Assembly (NCBI RefSeq): GCF_046736345.1
Contig: NZ_CP157210.1
Location: forward strand, 2,914,001 to 2,978,000
Reading direction: 5' to 3'
Source of the DNA: Hyphococcus formosus
GTDB taxonomy: Bacteria; Pseudomonadota; Alphaproteobacteria; Caulobacterales; Parvularculaceae
DNA: 64,000 nt
In this document: positions 23,763 through 32,283 of the stretch, one piece after another
Layout of the letters: each line of letters starts with the position of its first letter
How positions within the stretch are numbered: the stretch's first letter is position 1
Made by a program: the position numbers and the translations under genes
Notes under the pieces: generated by a model
Seen by the model: only the letters and a program-made list of their open reading frames with translations
Database searches by the model: none
What the model was told of the DNA's origin: nothing

Positions 23763-24857
23763 ATGGCTCTCCCCACGCCCCGCGCTGGTATTCTCGATAT
23801 CGAAGCCTATGTGCCCGGTGCGTCTGCGGCACCAGGTTCTGAGGAAGTATTCAAGCTATCCTCAAATGAATCCGCATTGGGAGCGAGCGAAAAGGCAATC
23901 GAAGCCTATAAGAAAGCCGGAGAGGCGCTCTATCTCTATCCTGATGGGGGTGCCAATGCGCTACGTGAGAAAATTGGCGAGATTCACGGAATTGACCCCG
24001 CGCAAATTGTCTGCGGTGCTGGTTCGGATGAGATATTGCAACTCCTGACAAATGCATATGTCGGCGAGGGTGACAATATCGTCCAAAGCAAGCACGGCTT
24101 TTTGGTCTATGCAATTGCCGCACAAAGCTGCGGCGCGACCGCGCGTTTTGCGCCGGAGAGTGATCTGACAACGGATGTTGATGCGCTCTTGAACGAAGTC
24201 GATGATCGTACACGGATTGTGTTCGTAGCTAATCCAAATAACCCTACCGGTACATATATCCCCGAAAGTGAATTGCGGCGCTTACGGGAGGGGTTGCGCG
24301 AAGACATCTTGCTCGTCATCGATTCTGCTTACGCAGAATTTGTCGATGAAGCTGATTACAGCGCCGGTGAGGGTCTTGTCAGCGAGTTTGAGAATGTTGT
24401 GATGACGCGTACATTCTCTAAGATTTACGGCTTGGCTGCGTTGCGGCTTGGCTGGGGGTATTGCCCTGTACATATCGCAGATGTTCTGAACCGAATTAGA
24501 GGCCCGTTCAATGTTTCTTCGGCCGCGCAGGCCGCAGGTGTTGCCGCGCTTTCAGACCAGAATTTCGTCAGACAAAATCGCGAACATAACTATGAAGAAC
24601 GTAAATTTCTGGAACAGCAAATAGGTGGTATGGGGCTCACTTTCGTACCAAGCTATGGCAATTTTATTCTCGTAAAATTTCCTGATGAAGAAGGGTATCG
24701 CGCGTCTGATATCCATGCCTATCTAAAACGCAATGGTGTAATTGTGCGTGAAATGGGCGGTTATCAATTGCCTGAATATCTTCGCATTAGTATCGGCCCC
24801 AGAGCCGGAAACAGAAAACTAGTTGATTTGCTTACTGAGAAATTTAACCGTGAATAA
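23763..24857 (+). CDS. hisC: Histidinol-phosphate aminotransferase
   Basis: 364 residues, fold type I PLP enzyme. The N-terminal KLSSNESALG (31-40) and YPDGGANALREKI are typical of HisC. ANPNNPTGTY (156-165), the VIDSAYAEF PLP-binding aspartate region (185-193) and the PLP lysine in TFSKIYGLAALRLGW (Lys220) are present. It converts imidazole acetol phosphate to histidinol phosphate. Placed directly before tyrA, as in many alphaproteobacteria, it may also transaminate phenylpyruvate or prephenate in aromatic amino-acid synthesis. Its stop overlaps the GTG start of tyrA. Confidence 0.94.
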   Translation: MALPTPRAGILDIEAYVPGASAAPGSEEVFKLSSNESALGASEKAIEAYKKAGEALYLYPDGGANALREKIGEIHGIDPAQIVCGAGSDEILQLLTNAYVGEGDNIVQSKHGFLVYAIAAQSCGATARFAPESDLTTDVDALLNEVDDRTRIVFVANPNNPTGTYIPESELRRLREGLREDILLVIDSAYAEFVDEADYSAGEGLVSEFENVVMTRTFSKIYGLAALRLGWGYCPVHIADVLNRIRGPFNVSSAAQAAGVAALSDQNFVRQNREHNYEERKFLEQQIGGMGLTFVPSYGNFILVKFPDEEGYRASDIHAYLKRNGVIVREMGGYQLPEYLRISIGPRAGNRKLVDLLTEKFNRE

Positions 24858-25803
24858 AAAACCATCCATAAAATTTAAGCGAGCGGCGGTCGTCGGTGTC
24901 GGTTTGATTGGTTCATCGCTCGCGCGCGCGCTGCGTGAACGTGATGTCGCTGAGACTGTTATTGGCGTTGATCAGGACGAAGATATTCTTGCCCGCGCAA
25001 AGAAAATTGGTGTCATTGATCACGGGTTCTCTAGTCTTGATGAGGGGGTAAAGGGTGCGGACCTTATTATCCTATCAACGCCGGTCGGTGCATTGACAGA
25101 AATTTGCCGGAAGGTCTCTGACTGCGCAGAAGACGGTGCTTTAATAATCGATGTCGGCTCCGTTAAGGGGGTCGTTTTAGATGCGGCTAAAGCCCTGCCG
25201 GATCGCATTTTCTTTGTTCCCTGCCATCCGGTCGCCGGTACAGAGCAATCCGGGCCGGAAGCGGGTTTCGCGAGCCTGTTTGAAAAGCGATGGTGTATCA
25301 TTACGCCGTTAGAGCGCAATGATGCGCCTTATCTCGAAGCGGTGAAGCAGGCGACGGGCTTATGGACCGCGATTGGTGCCGAGGTCGAGGTTATGGATGC
25401 TGCGCATCATGACCTTGCTCTGGCGGTGACGAGCCATATTCCGCACTTAATAGCGTTTACGATGATAGGCGCGGCAGATGATATCGAATCTGTTGCGCAG
25501 GGCGAAGTGGTTAAATATTCGGCAGGTGGTTTTCGCGACTTTACGCGAATAGCGGCGTCGGATCCGGTAATGTGGCGGGATGTTTTTCTTAACAACCGAG
25601 AGGCCGTTCTAGAGGTTTTGGGCCGCTTTTCCGAAGAACTTGCGGTCATGCAACGCGCAATCCGCTGGGGCGATGCGGATGCGCTTTATAATGCCTTTTC
25701 GCGTGGTCGGAGTTTGCGTCGCGCTATTGTCGATGCGGGACAAGAAACAGCGGCACCAAACTTTGGGCGCGATGAGCCTCATGTTTCTGGAGAGGAAAGT
25801 TAA
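24850..25803 (+). CDS. tyrA: Prephenate/arogenate dehydrogenase (cyclohexadienyl dehydrogenase)
   Basis: 317 residues from GTG at 24850, inside the end of hisC. The Rossmann motif AVVGVGLIGSSLARAL lies at 13-28. Further family motifs are DVGSVKG, FVPCHPVAGTEQSGPEAG (the substrate-binding HPxAG), WCIITPLE, AAHHDLALAVTSHIPHLIAFTM and FRDFTRIAASDPVMWRDVFLNN. It oxidises prephenate and/or arogenate for tyrosine synthesis with NAD(P)+. Translational coupling with hisC fits a joint role in aromatic amino-acid synthesis. A hairpin overlaps the stop codon. Confidence 0.93.
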   Translation: MNKKPSIKFKRAAVVGVGLIGSSLARALRERDVAETVIGVDQDEDILARAKKIGVIDHGFSSLDEGVKGADLIILSTPVGALTEICRKVSDCAEDGALIIDVGSVKGVVLDAAKALPDRIFFVPCHPVAGTEQSGPEAGFASLFEKRWCIITPLERNDAPYLEAVKQATGLWTAIGAEVEVMDAAHHDLALAVTSHIPHLIAFTMIGAADDIESVAQGEVVKYSAGGFRDFTRIAASDPVMWRDVFLNNREAVLEVLGRFSEELAVMQRAIRWGDADALYNAFSRGRSLRRAIVDAGQETAAPNFGRDEPHVSGEES

Positions 25804-25812
25804 TTCCTCTCC
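25789..25812. terminator. Hairpin between convergent tyrA and the 25.8-kb gene
   Basis: Perfect 9-bp arms GGAGAGGAA and TTCCTCTCC with a six-base loop that contains the tyrA stop codon. No T-run follows on either strand, so this may be a weak or factor-assisted bidirectional terminator. Confidence 0.4.
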
Positions 25813-25824
25813 GGATCAATTGGA

Positions 25825-26601
25825 TCACATCTCTTCGTCCATTTCGGGTACATTTATCGAAATATCAGCGTGATATTTACCGCGCATGGTTTTCGATCTT
25901 GTCGCAATGCTCAGGTAACGCTCGAAAATTGATTCCGCCATCTCGTCGCCTTCCATCGCTTCGGCGATTGCGGCATCAGATTGCGCCAATGCGACGGCAT
26001 CTTCTGCATAGGAGATGATGGTGACGGAATTCCCTTCCGTGCCGAGACTATCCCAGCTGACCTGATATGGATAAGGCAGATCCTTCTCTGCCATAAGCGC
26101 TTTGTAATCAGCGAGAAGTTCGCGCATCTCATCCTTTTTGCCGTAATCATAATAGAACGTGTCAATTTCCATATATGATCCGGCCTCAGCACCTTCTGGC
26201 CAATAAGAGAGGTCTGCGTCATCGATCGTGAAAAAGGTGTGAGAATTCGTCATAGCACCTAAAAAGTCATCCATGGCCCTTTCAAACTTTCGACCGCCTT
26301 TTTCTTCGACCGCATTGCGGGCAGCCCATAATGCGTCGACATCAGCAAAGTTTTTTAAGGGTGTGACCATCCAATGCATATTGCGCCAAGACCCGACATA
26401 GTCGGTATAGGCGTAGTCATTTGCAATGGCGGTGTCTCGGATCACTTTCCAGGCCTCTTTGAATTGCTCCTCTTTTGACGGGTCAATCTCGAATAACGAG
26501 ACCATATTCATCTTCCGTTCTTCCATATCTTGGCCGAGTGAAATGGAAGAAAAGATCAGTGTAGATAGAAAGGTAAAAAGGAAAACACGTAATTTACCCA
26601 T
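25825..26601 (-). CDS. Secreted hypothetical protein with two similar halves
   Basis: 258 residues from the ATG at 26601 (AAGGAG nine bases upstream). Residues 1-22 form a signal peptide (LRVFLFTFLSTLIFSSISLGQ). The mature part consists of two stretches of about 95-100 residues with the same pattern: beta strand, a helix rich in Lys/Glu (SKEEQFKEAWKVIRD; KKDEMRELLADYKALM), a W/Y-rich strand, and a final helix ending in FERAMDDFLG or FERYLSIATR. This looks like an internal duplication of a dimeric alpha-beta barrel (ABM-like) unit, but I do not recognise the family. Convergent with tyrA; function unknown. Confidence 0.7.
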   Translation of the reverse strand: MGKLRVFLFTFLSTLIFSSISLGQDMEERKMNMVSLFEIDPSKEEQFKEAWKVIRDTAIANDYAYTDYVGSWRNMHWMVTPLKNFADVDALWAARNAVEEKGGRKFERAMDDFLGAMTNSHTFFTIDDADLSYWPEGAEAGSYMEIDTFYYDYGKKDEMRELLADYKALMAEKDLPYPYQVSWDSLGTEGNSVTIISYAEDAVALAQSDAAIAEAMEGDEMAESIFERYLSIATRSKTMRGKYHADISINVPEMDEEM

Positions 26602-26766
26602 GGCGTAGCACTCCTTATGTTGATCGGCATGAATGGAGATACGCAACTGATTGGCCGCTTGACCAATGGGGCACAGCACATTCGATCGCTTAGCAGCGAT
26701 TTATCGCTTCAAAATTTGGATGGTTTAATTCCCACCTCGCCCCAATTACGGGTAGATTTTCACACC

Positions 26767-26791
26767 GGCGCAATATTGTAAATATTGCGCC
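26767..26791. repeat. Perfect inverted repeat downstream of spoVR
   Basis: 11-bp arms GGCGCAATATT and AATATTGCGCC around GTA. It lies 34 bp past the spoVR stop on the minus strand. There is no T-run, so it may be an mRNA 3' stabilising hairpin, a factor-assisted terminator or an operator of the downstream gene. Confidence 0.6.
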
Positions 26792-26824
26792 GCAATAGAA
26801 CCAGTAATTATACGGATTATCCGT

Positions 26825-28312
26825 CTAGGCAGGACGTTCGTCTATTATCACATCATAGCCCCAAAGGGTCTCTATATGCGTGAGAACGGCTTCGCTCGTC
26901 TCTTCTTTAAGTAGGCGATCATTGTGAACCATATGCTGTAAACGGAGGGTTCTATCTCCCTCCAAATCCGCCCCCACCACTTGGATGTTGGGTTCGTGCA
27001 TACCTAGATCATACATTGCCGAGAGTGTTTGGCGTACACGGCGGAAGCCATGTTCGTTGTGAATTGCCGAGATCTCTACATGGGATTCTTGAGAATCATC
27101 GCCAATGGCGAACATACGCATATCCCGCATGACGGTTGGTGACAGGTACTGCAAAATAAAACTTTCATCACGGTAATTCGCCCAAGCGTCTTTCAGGACG
27201 GACCGCCAGTCACCGCATCCGGCAATATCCGGAAACCAATCCCGGTCTTCTGGTTTGGGGTCGGTACAAATGCGTTTGATGTCTTCCATCATAGCAAAGC
27301 CCAACGCATAAGGATTAATACCGGAATAGCGTTGATCGTCGAAATCGGGTTGGAACACGACCGATGAATGCGAGTGCAAGAACTCCATTATCGACCCTTC
27401 GCTTATCTGGCCGCGATTATAGAGTTCATTCATGATGTAGTGATGGACAAAGGTTGCACAGCCTTCATTCATCACCTTCGTTTGCTTCTGCGGATAAAAA
27501 TATTGGGCGATGTTTCGAACGATACGAACCAGCTCTCGTTGCCAAGGGCGAAGAACCGGGCTGGCTTTTTCAATGAAGTATAAGAGGTTTTCTTCGGGCA
27601 TTTTTATATCCCGGACTTCGGCCTGGCGTTCTTCCTTCTCGCTTTCATTTTCTTCTGTATTCGGAAGGGTGCGCCAAATATCGTTAAAGCTCGTTTCTTC
27701 ATGTTTTATGCGCGCCGCAATTTTTTCAATCCGATCGGCTTCGGAAAGCCGGGGCGGGCGGTTATAGCGAAAAACGCTTTGGTCCATCAGCGCATGCGCG
27801 GCGTCAAGAACCGCTTCAACTTCTTCAAGACCATATTCGTCTTCGCATTTCGCGATGTATTTTTTCGAGAAATCCAAATAGGGAAGAATTGCTTCGGCGT
27901 CCGTCCATTGACGAAACAGATAATTGTTTTTGAAAAAGTGGTTATGTCCGAAGGATGCATGCGCCATGACGAGCGCTTGCATGGTCATTGTGTTTTCTTC
28001 CATCAAATAGGCGATGCAAGGGTCGGAATTGATCACAATTTCATAGGCAAGGCCGGACCAGCCCTTTTGATAACTCATCTGGTCGCGGGCAAAATGTTTT
28101 CCGAATGACCAATGCTTATACATCAGCGGCATGCCATGGGATGAATAGGCATCCAGCATCTGTTCCGACGAGATAATTTCGATCTGATTTGTATAAACGT
28201 TCAGACCAAGATCGTTTAACGCGATGTCTTCGATCGCATCGTAAGCGGTTTTCAGCCGGTCAAAGGTCCACTCTGAATCCGGATAGAGCAGCGAAGTCGA
28301 TGAATTGCTCAC
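26825..28312 (-). CDS. spoVR: SpoVR family protein
   Basis: 495 residues, normal for the SpoVR/YcgB family. Recognisable motifs include ALVMAHASFGHNHFFKNNYLF (about 131-151), YFYPQKQTKVMNEGCATFVHHYIMNELYNRG (near 290-320), and NPYALGFAMMEDIKRIC. The exact role is unknown; in Bacillus SpoVR affects the spore cortex, and in Gram-negative bacteria it goes with YeaG/YeaH in stationary-phase stress. It starts with GTG, whose bases overlap the TGA of yeaH (GTGA), so translation is coupled. It is the last gene of the prkA-yeaH-spoVR operon. Confidence 0.95.
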   Translation of the reverse strand: MSNSSTSLLYPDSEWTFDRLKTAYDAIEDIALNDLGLNVYTNQIEIISSEQMLDAYSSHGMPLMYKHWSFGKHFARDQMSYQKGWSGLAYEIVINSDPCIAYLMEENTMTMQALVMAHASFGHNHFFKNNYLFRQWTDAEAILPYLDFSKKYIAKCEDEYGLEEVEAVLDAAHALMDQSVFRYNRPPRLSEADRIEKIAARIKHEETSFNDIWRTLPNTEENESEKEERQAEVRDIKMPEENLLYFIEKASPVLRPWQRELVRIVRNIAQYFYPQKQTKVMNEGCATFVHHYIMNELYNRGQISEGSIMEFLHSHSSVVFQPDFDDQRYSGINPYALGFAMMEDIKRICTDPKPEDRDWFPDIAGCGDWRSVLKDAWANYRDESFILQYLSPTVMRDMRMFAIGDDSQESHVEISAIHNEHGFRRVRQTLSAMYDLGMHEPNIQVVGADLEGDRTLRLQHMVHNDRLLKEETSEAVLTHIETLWGYDVIIDERPA

Positions 28313-29631
28313 GCCGCCTCCTTGTTATTTCTGGCAAAAAGCTCCCGGAAGACGGGGAATATATCTTGCGGGCGGGCAATGCGGGTCTGCGCAAAATTGG
28401 GCCAAGCCGGCGCGAATGTCCTGTAGGCGCGCCATAATTCTGCGCCGGAGCTAGCGTCTGAAAAAACCTCAAGCTCTCGTTCGTCGAGAATCTCGATATA
28501 GGCATAGTACTGCGAAATCGGCATCACCGAGTCGTTCAGCATCTCGACGCACCGTTGCGCGTCGCCGCTTTGGGTAAAGCCATCAGATGCCTGCGCTACA
28601 TAGATATTCCATTCGTGCGCAGGAAACCGGTCTTTCTGAACTTCCAGCATTTTCTCAAGCGCGGTTGAAACAACCGTGCCGCCCGATTGCCGCGAATAGA
28701 AAAATGTCTCTTCGTCAACTTCTTCGGCGTGGTGGGTATGGCGAATGAAGACAACTTCCACCCGTTCATAGCGCCGTTTCAGGAAGAGATAGAGCAGCAT
28801 ATAAAAACGCTTCGCCAGATCTTTCTCTCGCTCGCCCATCGATCCCGATACATCCATCAAACAGAACATCACGGCGGCTGTGGTTTCAACCGGCGTCGGT
28901 TCATATGCGTTAAACCGGAGATCGAGCGGGTCGATGAAGGGCGTAAAGCGTCTGCGCCGCTCCATCTCTTCGAGCTTCGCGAGAATATCTTTTTTTTCGG
29001 CGATCTCTTCGTCACTTGGCTGCGCAATACGTTCCAGTTCAAAAAGGCGTTCTTTCAACTCATTGATGGCTTTCGTTGAAGGACGCTTTAAAGCCAACCG
29101 CCTTCCATGTGCGTTCCGCATTGTACGCACAAGGTTCATATTTGTCGGCGCACCAGAAACCGTTATGCCCGCGCGTTTAAAGGCGTAGGATTTTATTTCT
29201 TTGAGTGACCGCTTCACCAAATTGGGGAGTTCGAGATCTTCGAAGAAAATATCGAGAAATTCTTCCTGACTAAGCGTGAATTGAAATTCATCCTCACCCA
29301 TGCCGGAATCGCTAGCGTCTTTTCCGCGTCCGCGGCCGCCGCCTTTCGGAGGTTTTTTCAGCCGGTCACCGGCGTCAAATTCTTTATTGCCTGGATGAAC
29401 CGCCTCACGCGCGCCTTTTTCGCGATCATGTGTAAAGCGCGGTTCGGCAGTCGATTTCGATGGTATCGAAATTTTTTCGCCCCGGTCGAGTTCTTTAACC
29501 GATCTGTCACGGAGCGATTTGTTGACAGCCTCTTTGATTTGCGAACGTGCGCGTTTCAAAAACCGCTGACGGTTGCCAAGCGACTTGCCCTTTGGGTTTT
29601 TTCGCCGGTCGATAAAGTGGAATGAATTCAC
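28309..29631 (-). CDS. yeaH: YeaH/YhbH family protein (DUF444)
   Basis: 440 residues from a GTG start. The N-terminus FIDRRKNPKGKSLGNRQRFLKRARSQIKEAV is the family hallmark, followed by a basic, glycine-rich linker (KKPPKGGGRGRGKD). The C-terminal half is a von Willebrand A-like domain with the MIDAS motif DVSGSMGEREKDLAKRF (about 263-279) and TVVSTALEKM. It acts with the kinase YeaG/PrkA in stress responses. It lies between prkA (68 bp upstream) and spoVR (4-bp overlap), the conserved order of this operon. Confidence 0.95.
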   Translation of the reverse strand: MNSFHFIDRRKNPKGKSLGNRQRFLKRARSQIKEAVNKSLRDRSVKELDRGEKISIPSKSTAEPRFTHDREKGAREAVHPGNKEFDAGDRLKKPPKGGGRGRGKDASDSGMGEDEFQFTLSQEEFLDIFFEDLELPNLVKRSLKEIKSYAFKRAGITVSGAPTNMNLVRTMRNAHGRRLALKRPSTKAINELKERLFELERIAQPSDEEIAEKKDILAKLEEMERRRRFTPFIDPLDLRFNAYEPTPVETTAAVMFCLMDVSGSMGEREKDLAKRFYMLLYLFLKRRYERVEVVFIRHTHHAEEVDEETFFYSRQSGGTVVSTALEKMLEVQKDRFPAHEWNIYVAQASDGFTQSGDAQRCVEMLNDSVMPISQYYAYIEILDERELEVFSDASSGAELWRAYRTFAPAWPNFAQTRIARPQDIFPVFRELFARNNKEAA

Positions 29632-29699
29632 CGCATTTTCGCGGCGGGCCGCAGAGGGGCGGGGTTACCGCAATTGCTATGCCCGCTCGCGCCTTTCAC

Positions 29700-31649
29700 T
29701 TAACCCGCTTTGTTTACGCGCATGTACCATTCGACCAGACGACGGACCTGGCGCGGCGTATATCCACGCTCGGTCATGCGGCTGACGAAGTTTTCGTGCT
29801 TTTGCTCCGTGTCGCTGTCCTTTTTCGAGTCGAAAGAAATAACTGGTAGCAAATCTTCCACCTGCGAGAACATTCGTTTCTCGATGACATTTCGGAGTTT
29901 TTCGTAAGACGTCCATTTCGGATTCATGCCGTCATTGTTCGCACGGGCGCGCAGCGCGAATTTAACGACCTCATTTCGGAAGTCTTTCGGATTGGCAATG
30001 CCGGCCGGTTTCTCAATTTTCGAGAGTTCCTGATCGAGCGTTGCACGATCAAGCAATTGGCCAGTGTCTGGGTCTTTGTAATCTTGATCTTCGATCCATG
30101 CATCAGCAAAGGCGATGTAACGATCAAAGAGGTTTTGACCATATTCGGCATAGCTTTCGAGATAGGCTTTTTGAATTTCCTTCCCGATGAAATCCGCATA
30201 GCGTGCCGAGAGTTCGGATTTGATAAAATCGAGATATTCTTTCTCTGTCTCATCCGGATACTGTTCGCGTTTGATGGCATTTTCGAGAACATACATCAGG
30301 TGGACAGGGTCCGCTGCGACCTCATCCGTATCGAAATTAAATGTTTCGGACAGAACCTTATAGGCGAACCGCGTTGATATACCGTCCATGCCTTCGTCGA
30401 TGCCGGCAGCATCGCGATATTCCTGAAGGGTTTTGGCTTTCGGGTCTGTATCCTTGAGTTTCTCGCCGTCATAAACGCGAAGTTTTGAATAGAGATTTGA
30501 GTTCTCGTGCTCTTTCAATCTCGTCAGAACTGAGAAGCGTGCCAAAAGGTCGAGTGTTTCTGGTGCGCATGGTGCCTGTGACAATTCAGAATGCGCGAGA
30601 AGTTTCTCATATATCTTCTGCTCTTCGGTCACGCGCAGGCAGTATGGCACCTTGATCACATTGATACGATCAAGAAACGCCTCGTTATTCTTATTGGCGC
30701 GGAATTGCTGCCACTCGCTCTCATTGGAGTGCGCAAGAATAATCCCTTGGAAAGGAATTGGGCCTAGGGCCTCCGTGCCGATATAGTTGGATTCCTGCGT
30801 CGCCGTCAGTAGGGGGTGAAGTACCTTGATCGGTGCTTTGAACATCTCGACAAATTCGAGGAGTCCCTGATTAGCCCGGCATAGGCCACCCGAATAGGAG
30901 TAGGCGTCAGTATCGTCCTGACTGAAATGTTCCAGTTTGCGAATATCGACCTTGCCGACCAGAGTGGAAATATCCTGATTGTTTTCGTCGCCAGGCTCTG
31001 TCTTCGCAATTGCTGTTTGACGAAGTTTTGACGGAAACAGCCTGACCACTTCGAATTTCGAGATATCGCCGCCAAATTCATCGAGGCGCTTGACCGCCCA
31101 TGGGCTCATTAAGCCATTGAGGCGGCGTTTTTCGATGCCGTATTTGTCTTCAAGGAGGCTTTGGAGTTCTTCGCTTTGGAATAGGCCTAGCGGGCTCTCG
31201 AACACAGGTGAAATTTCGTTACCGGCCTTTAGGACGTATATCGGATGAATTTCCATCATGTCTTTCAGGCGCTCAGCCAGCGATGATTTACCGCCGCCGA
31301 CCGGACCAAGAAGGTAAATGACCTGACGCTTTTCTTCGAGTCCTTGCGCGGCGTAACGGAAGAACGACACGATGCGTTCAATGGTGTCCTCCATCCCGTA
31401 GAAACCGTCGAAGGCTTTATAGTGTCTAATCGTCCGATTAGAGAATATTCGCGCAAGGCGCGGATCTTTCGAGGTGTCGATGAGTTCCGGCTCGCCGATT
31501 GCCTTGACCATTCTCTCCGCAGGCGAAGCATAAAGCATTTCGTCGTCGCGAGCGGCGAGTAGGTAATCTCTGAGGCTGATCGCCTCCTGTTTCATCTTTG
31601 TGTAGCTTTCAGAAAACTTGTCAAAGACATCAAGAGATTCGTCGGTCAT
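29700..31649 (-). CDS. prkA: PrkA family serine protein kinase (YeaG)
   Basis: 649 residues from the ATG at 31649; a longer frame exists but has no better start. The AAA+-type N-terminal part carries YLLGPVGGGKSSLAERLK, a Walker A motif (about residues 119-136), and ILAHSNESEWQQF, part of the conserved core. The C-terminal PrkA domain includes FDRYIAFADAWIEDQDYKDPDTGQLLDR and a kinase-like fold. It is a cytoplasmic kinase or ATPase of general stress and nitrogen/carbon starvation responses in other bacteria. It is the first gene of the prkA-yeaH-spoVR operon. A strong terminator (31701-31731) lies about 50 bp upstream of its start. Confidence 0.95.
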   Translation of the reverse strand: MTDESLDVFDKFSESYTKMKQEAISLRDYLLAARDDEMLYASPAERMVKAIGEPELIDTSKDPRLARIFSNRTIRHYKAFDGFYGMEDTIERIVSFFRYAAQGLEEKRQVIYLLGPVGGGKSSLAERLKDMMEIHPIYVLKAGNEISPVFESPLGLFQSEELQSLLEDKYGIEKRRLNGLMSPWAVKRLDEFGGDISKFEVVRLFPSKLRQTAIAKTEPGDENNQDISTLVGKVDIRKLEHFSQDDTDAYSYSGGLCRANQGLLEFVEMFKAPIKVLHPLLTATQESNYIGTEALGPIPFQGIILAHSNESEWQQFRANKNNEAFLDRINVIKVPYCLRVTEEQKIYEKLLAHSELSQAPCAPETLDLLARFSVLTRLKEHENSNLYSKLRVYDGEKLKDTDPKAKTLQEYRDAAGIDEGMDGISTRFAYKVLSETFNFDTDEVAADPVHLMYVLENAIKREQYPDETEKEYLDFIKSELSARYADFIGKEIQKAYLESYAEYGQNLFDRYIAFADAWIEDQDYKDPDTGQLLDRATLDQELSKIEKPAGIANPKDFRNEVVKFALRARANNDGMNPKWTSYEKLRNVIEKRMFSQVEDLLPVISFDSKKDSDTEQKHENFVSRMTERGYTPRQVRRLVEWYMRVNKAG

Positions 31650-31700
31650 AATCACACGCTCACTTTTCACTCGTTCGATTGCGGGGTCCGCCGCTGTTGG

Positions 31701-31731
31701 AAACAAAAAAGGCGCTGGTTAAACCAGCGCC
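31701..31731 (-). terminator. Strong intrinsic terminator or attenuator upstream of prkA
   Basis: 10-bp perfect arms GGCGCTGGTT and AACCAGCGCC, followed on the minus strand by TTTTTTGTTT. It begins six bases beyond the stop of the small frame at 31737-31889 and ends about 50 bp before the prkA start. It therefore either ends a separate small transcript or acts as an attenuator in the prkA leader. Confidence 0.8.
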
Positions 31732-31736
31732 CCCAC

Positions 31737-31889
31737 TCACTCTATAAAACCATCCTGCACGTCATTAGGAAAAACCGTTTCTACGATTACGTTCTCAAAC
31801 TTTACCCTATGAATCATATGGCGCTTGTTTGTCGTGAAGCAAGGCTGATCGGAGATCAATAAATTCCCTTCTTCGTGAACGGTACACAT
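31737..31889 (-). CDS. Possible small protein upstream of prkA
   Basis: A 50-residue frame, MCTVHEEGNLLISDQPCF... ending in DVQDGFIE, from the ATG at 31889 (an in-frame ATG at 31979 would give 80 residues). The ribosome-binding site is weak (AAAGG about 13 bases upstream). The main support is position: a strong terminator starts immediately after its stop codon. I recognise no family. It may be a real small protein or only part of an untranslated leader. Confidence 0.35.
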   Translation of the reverse strand: MCTVHEEGNLLISDQPCFTTNKRHMIHRVKFENVIVETVFPNDVQDGFIE

Positions 31890-31979
31890 AGCCGGTTTGC
31901 CTTTGTTACTACTTTTCGCTTCTTCCCTTGCCGAATTCGATAATATCCCACCCTGTATGCGACACGGTTTTGTGCGCAA

Positions 31980-32283
31980 TTCTAGGTTAACCCGAAGGCT
32001 CCTAATATTTGGTTTCGCATTGATGACTCGTTCTTAAACAATATAACACTATTTTATTCAAAGAGCGATAGATTAATTGTTCCGAACCCGGCCCAATTTC
32101 TGCCCTATTTTAAAATTGCGAAGTTGTTCTCTTTTTTTGATTGGAAGGTTCTGCCAATTTCTTGCAATGACCATCGCGCGGCATAGTTGGCATTAGCGCT
32201 TTCATGCGGCGGCTGCCAAGAAATTAACCAATTCACAATCTACCTTTACGACTCACAAAATTGCGAATGTCGGGCCTTCAAAT
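31980..32283. other. 304-bp A+T-rich intergenic region
   Basis: No gene seen. It lies between the mscS stop and the small frame before prkA, both on the minus strand, and probably contains the promoter for the small transcript or for the prkA operon. Confidence 0.4.
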
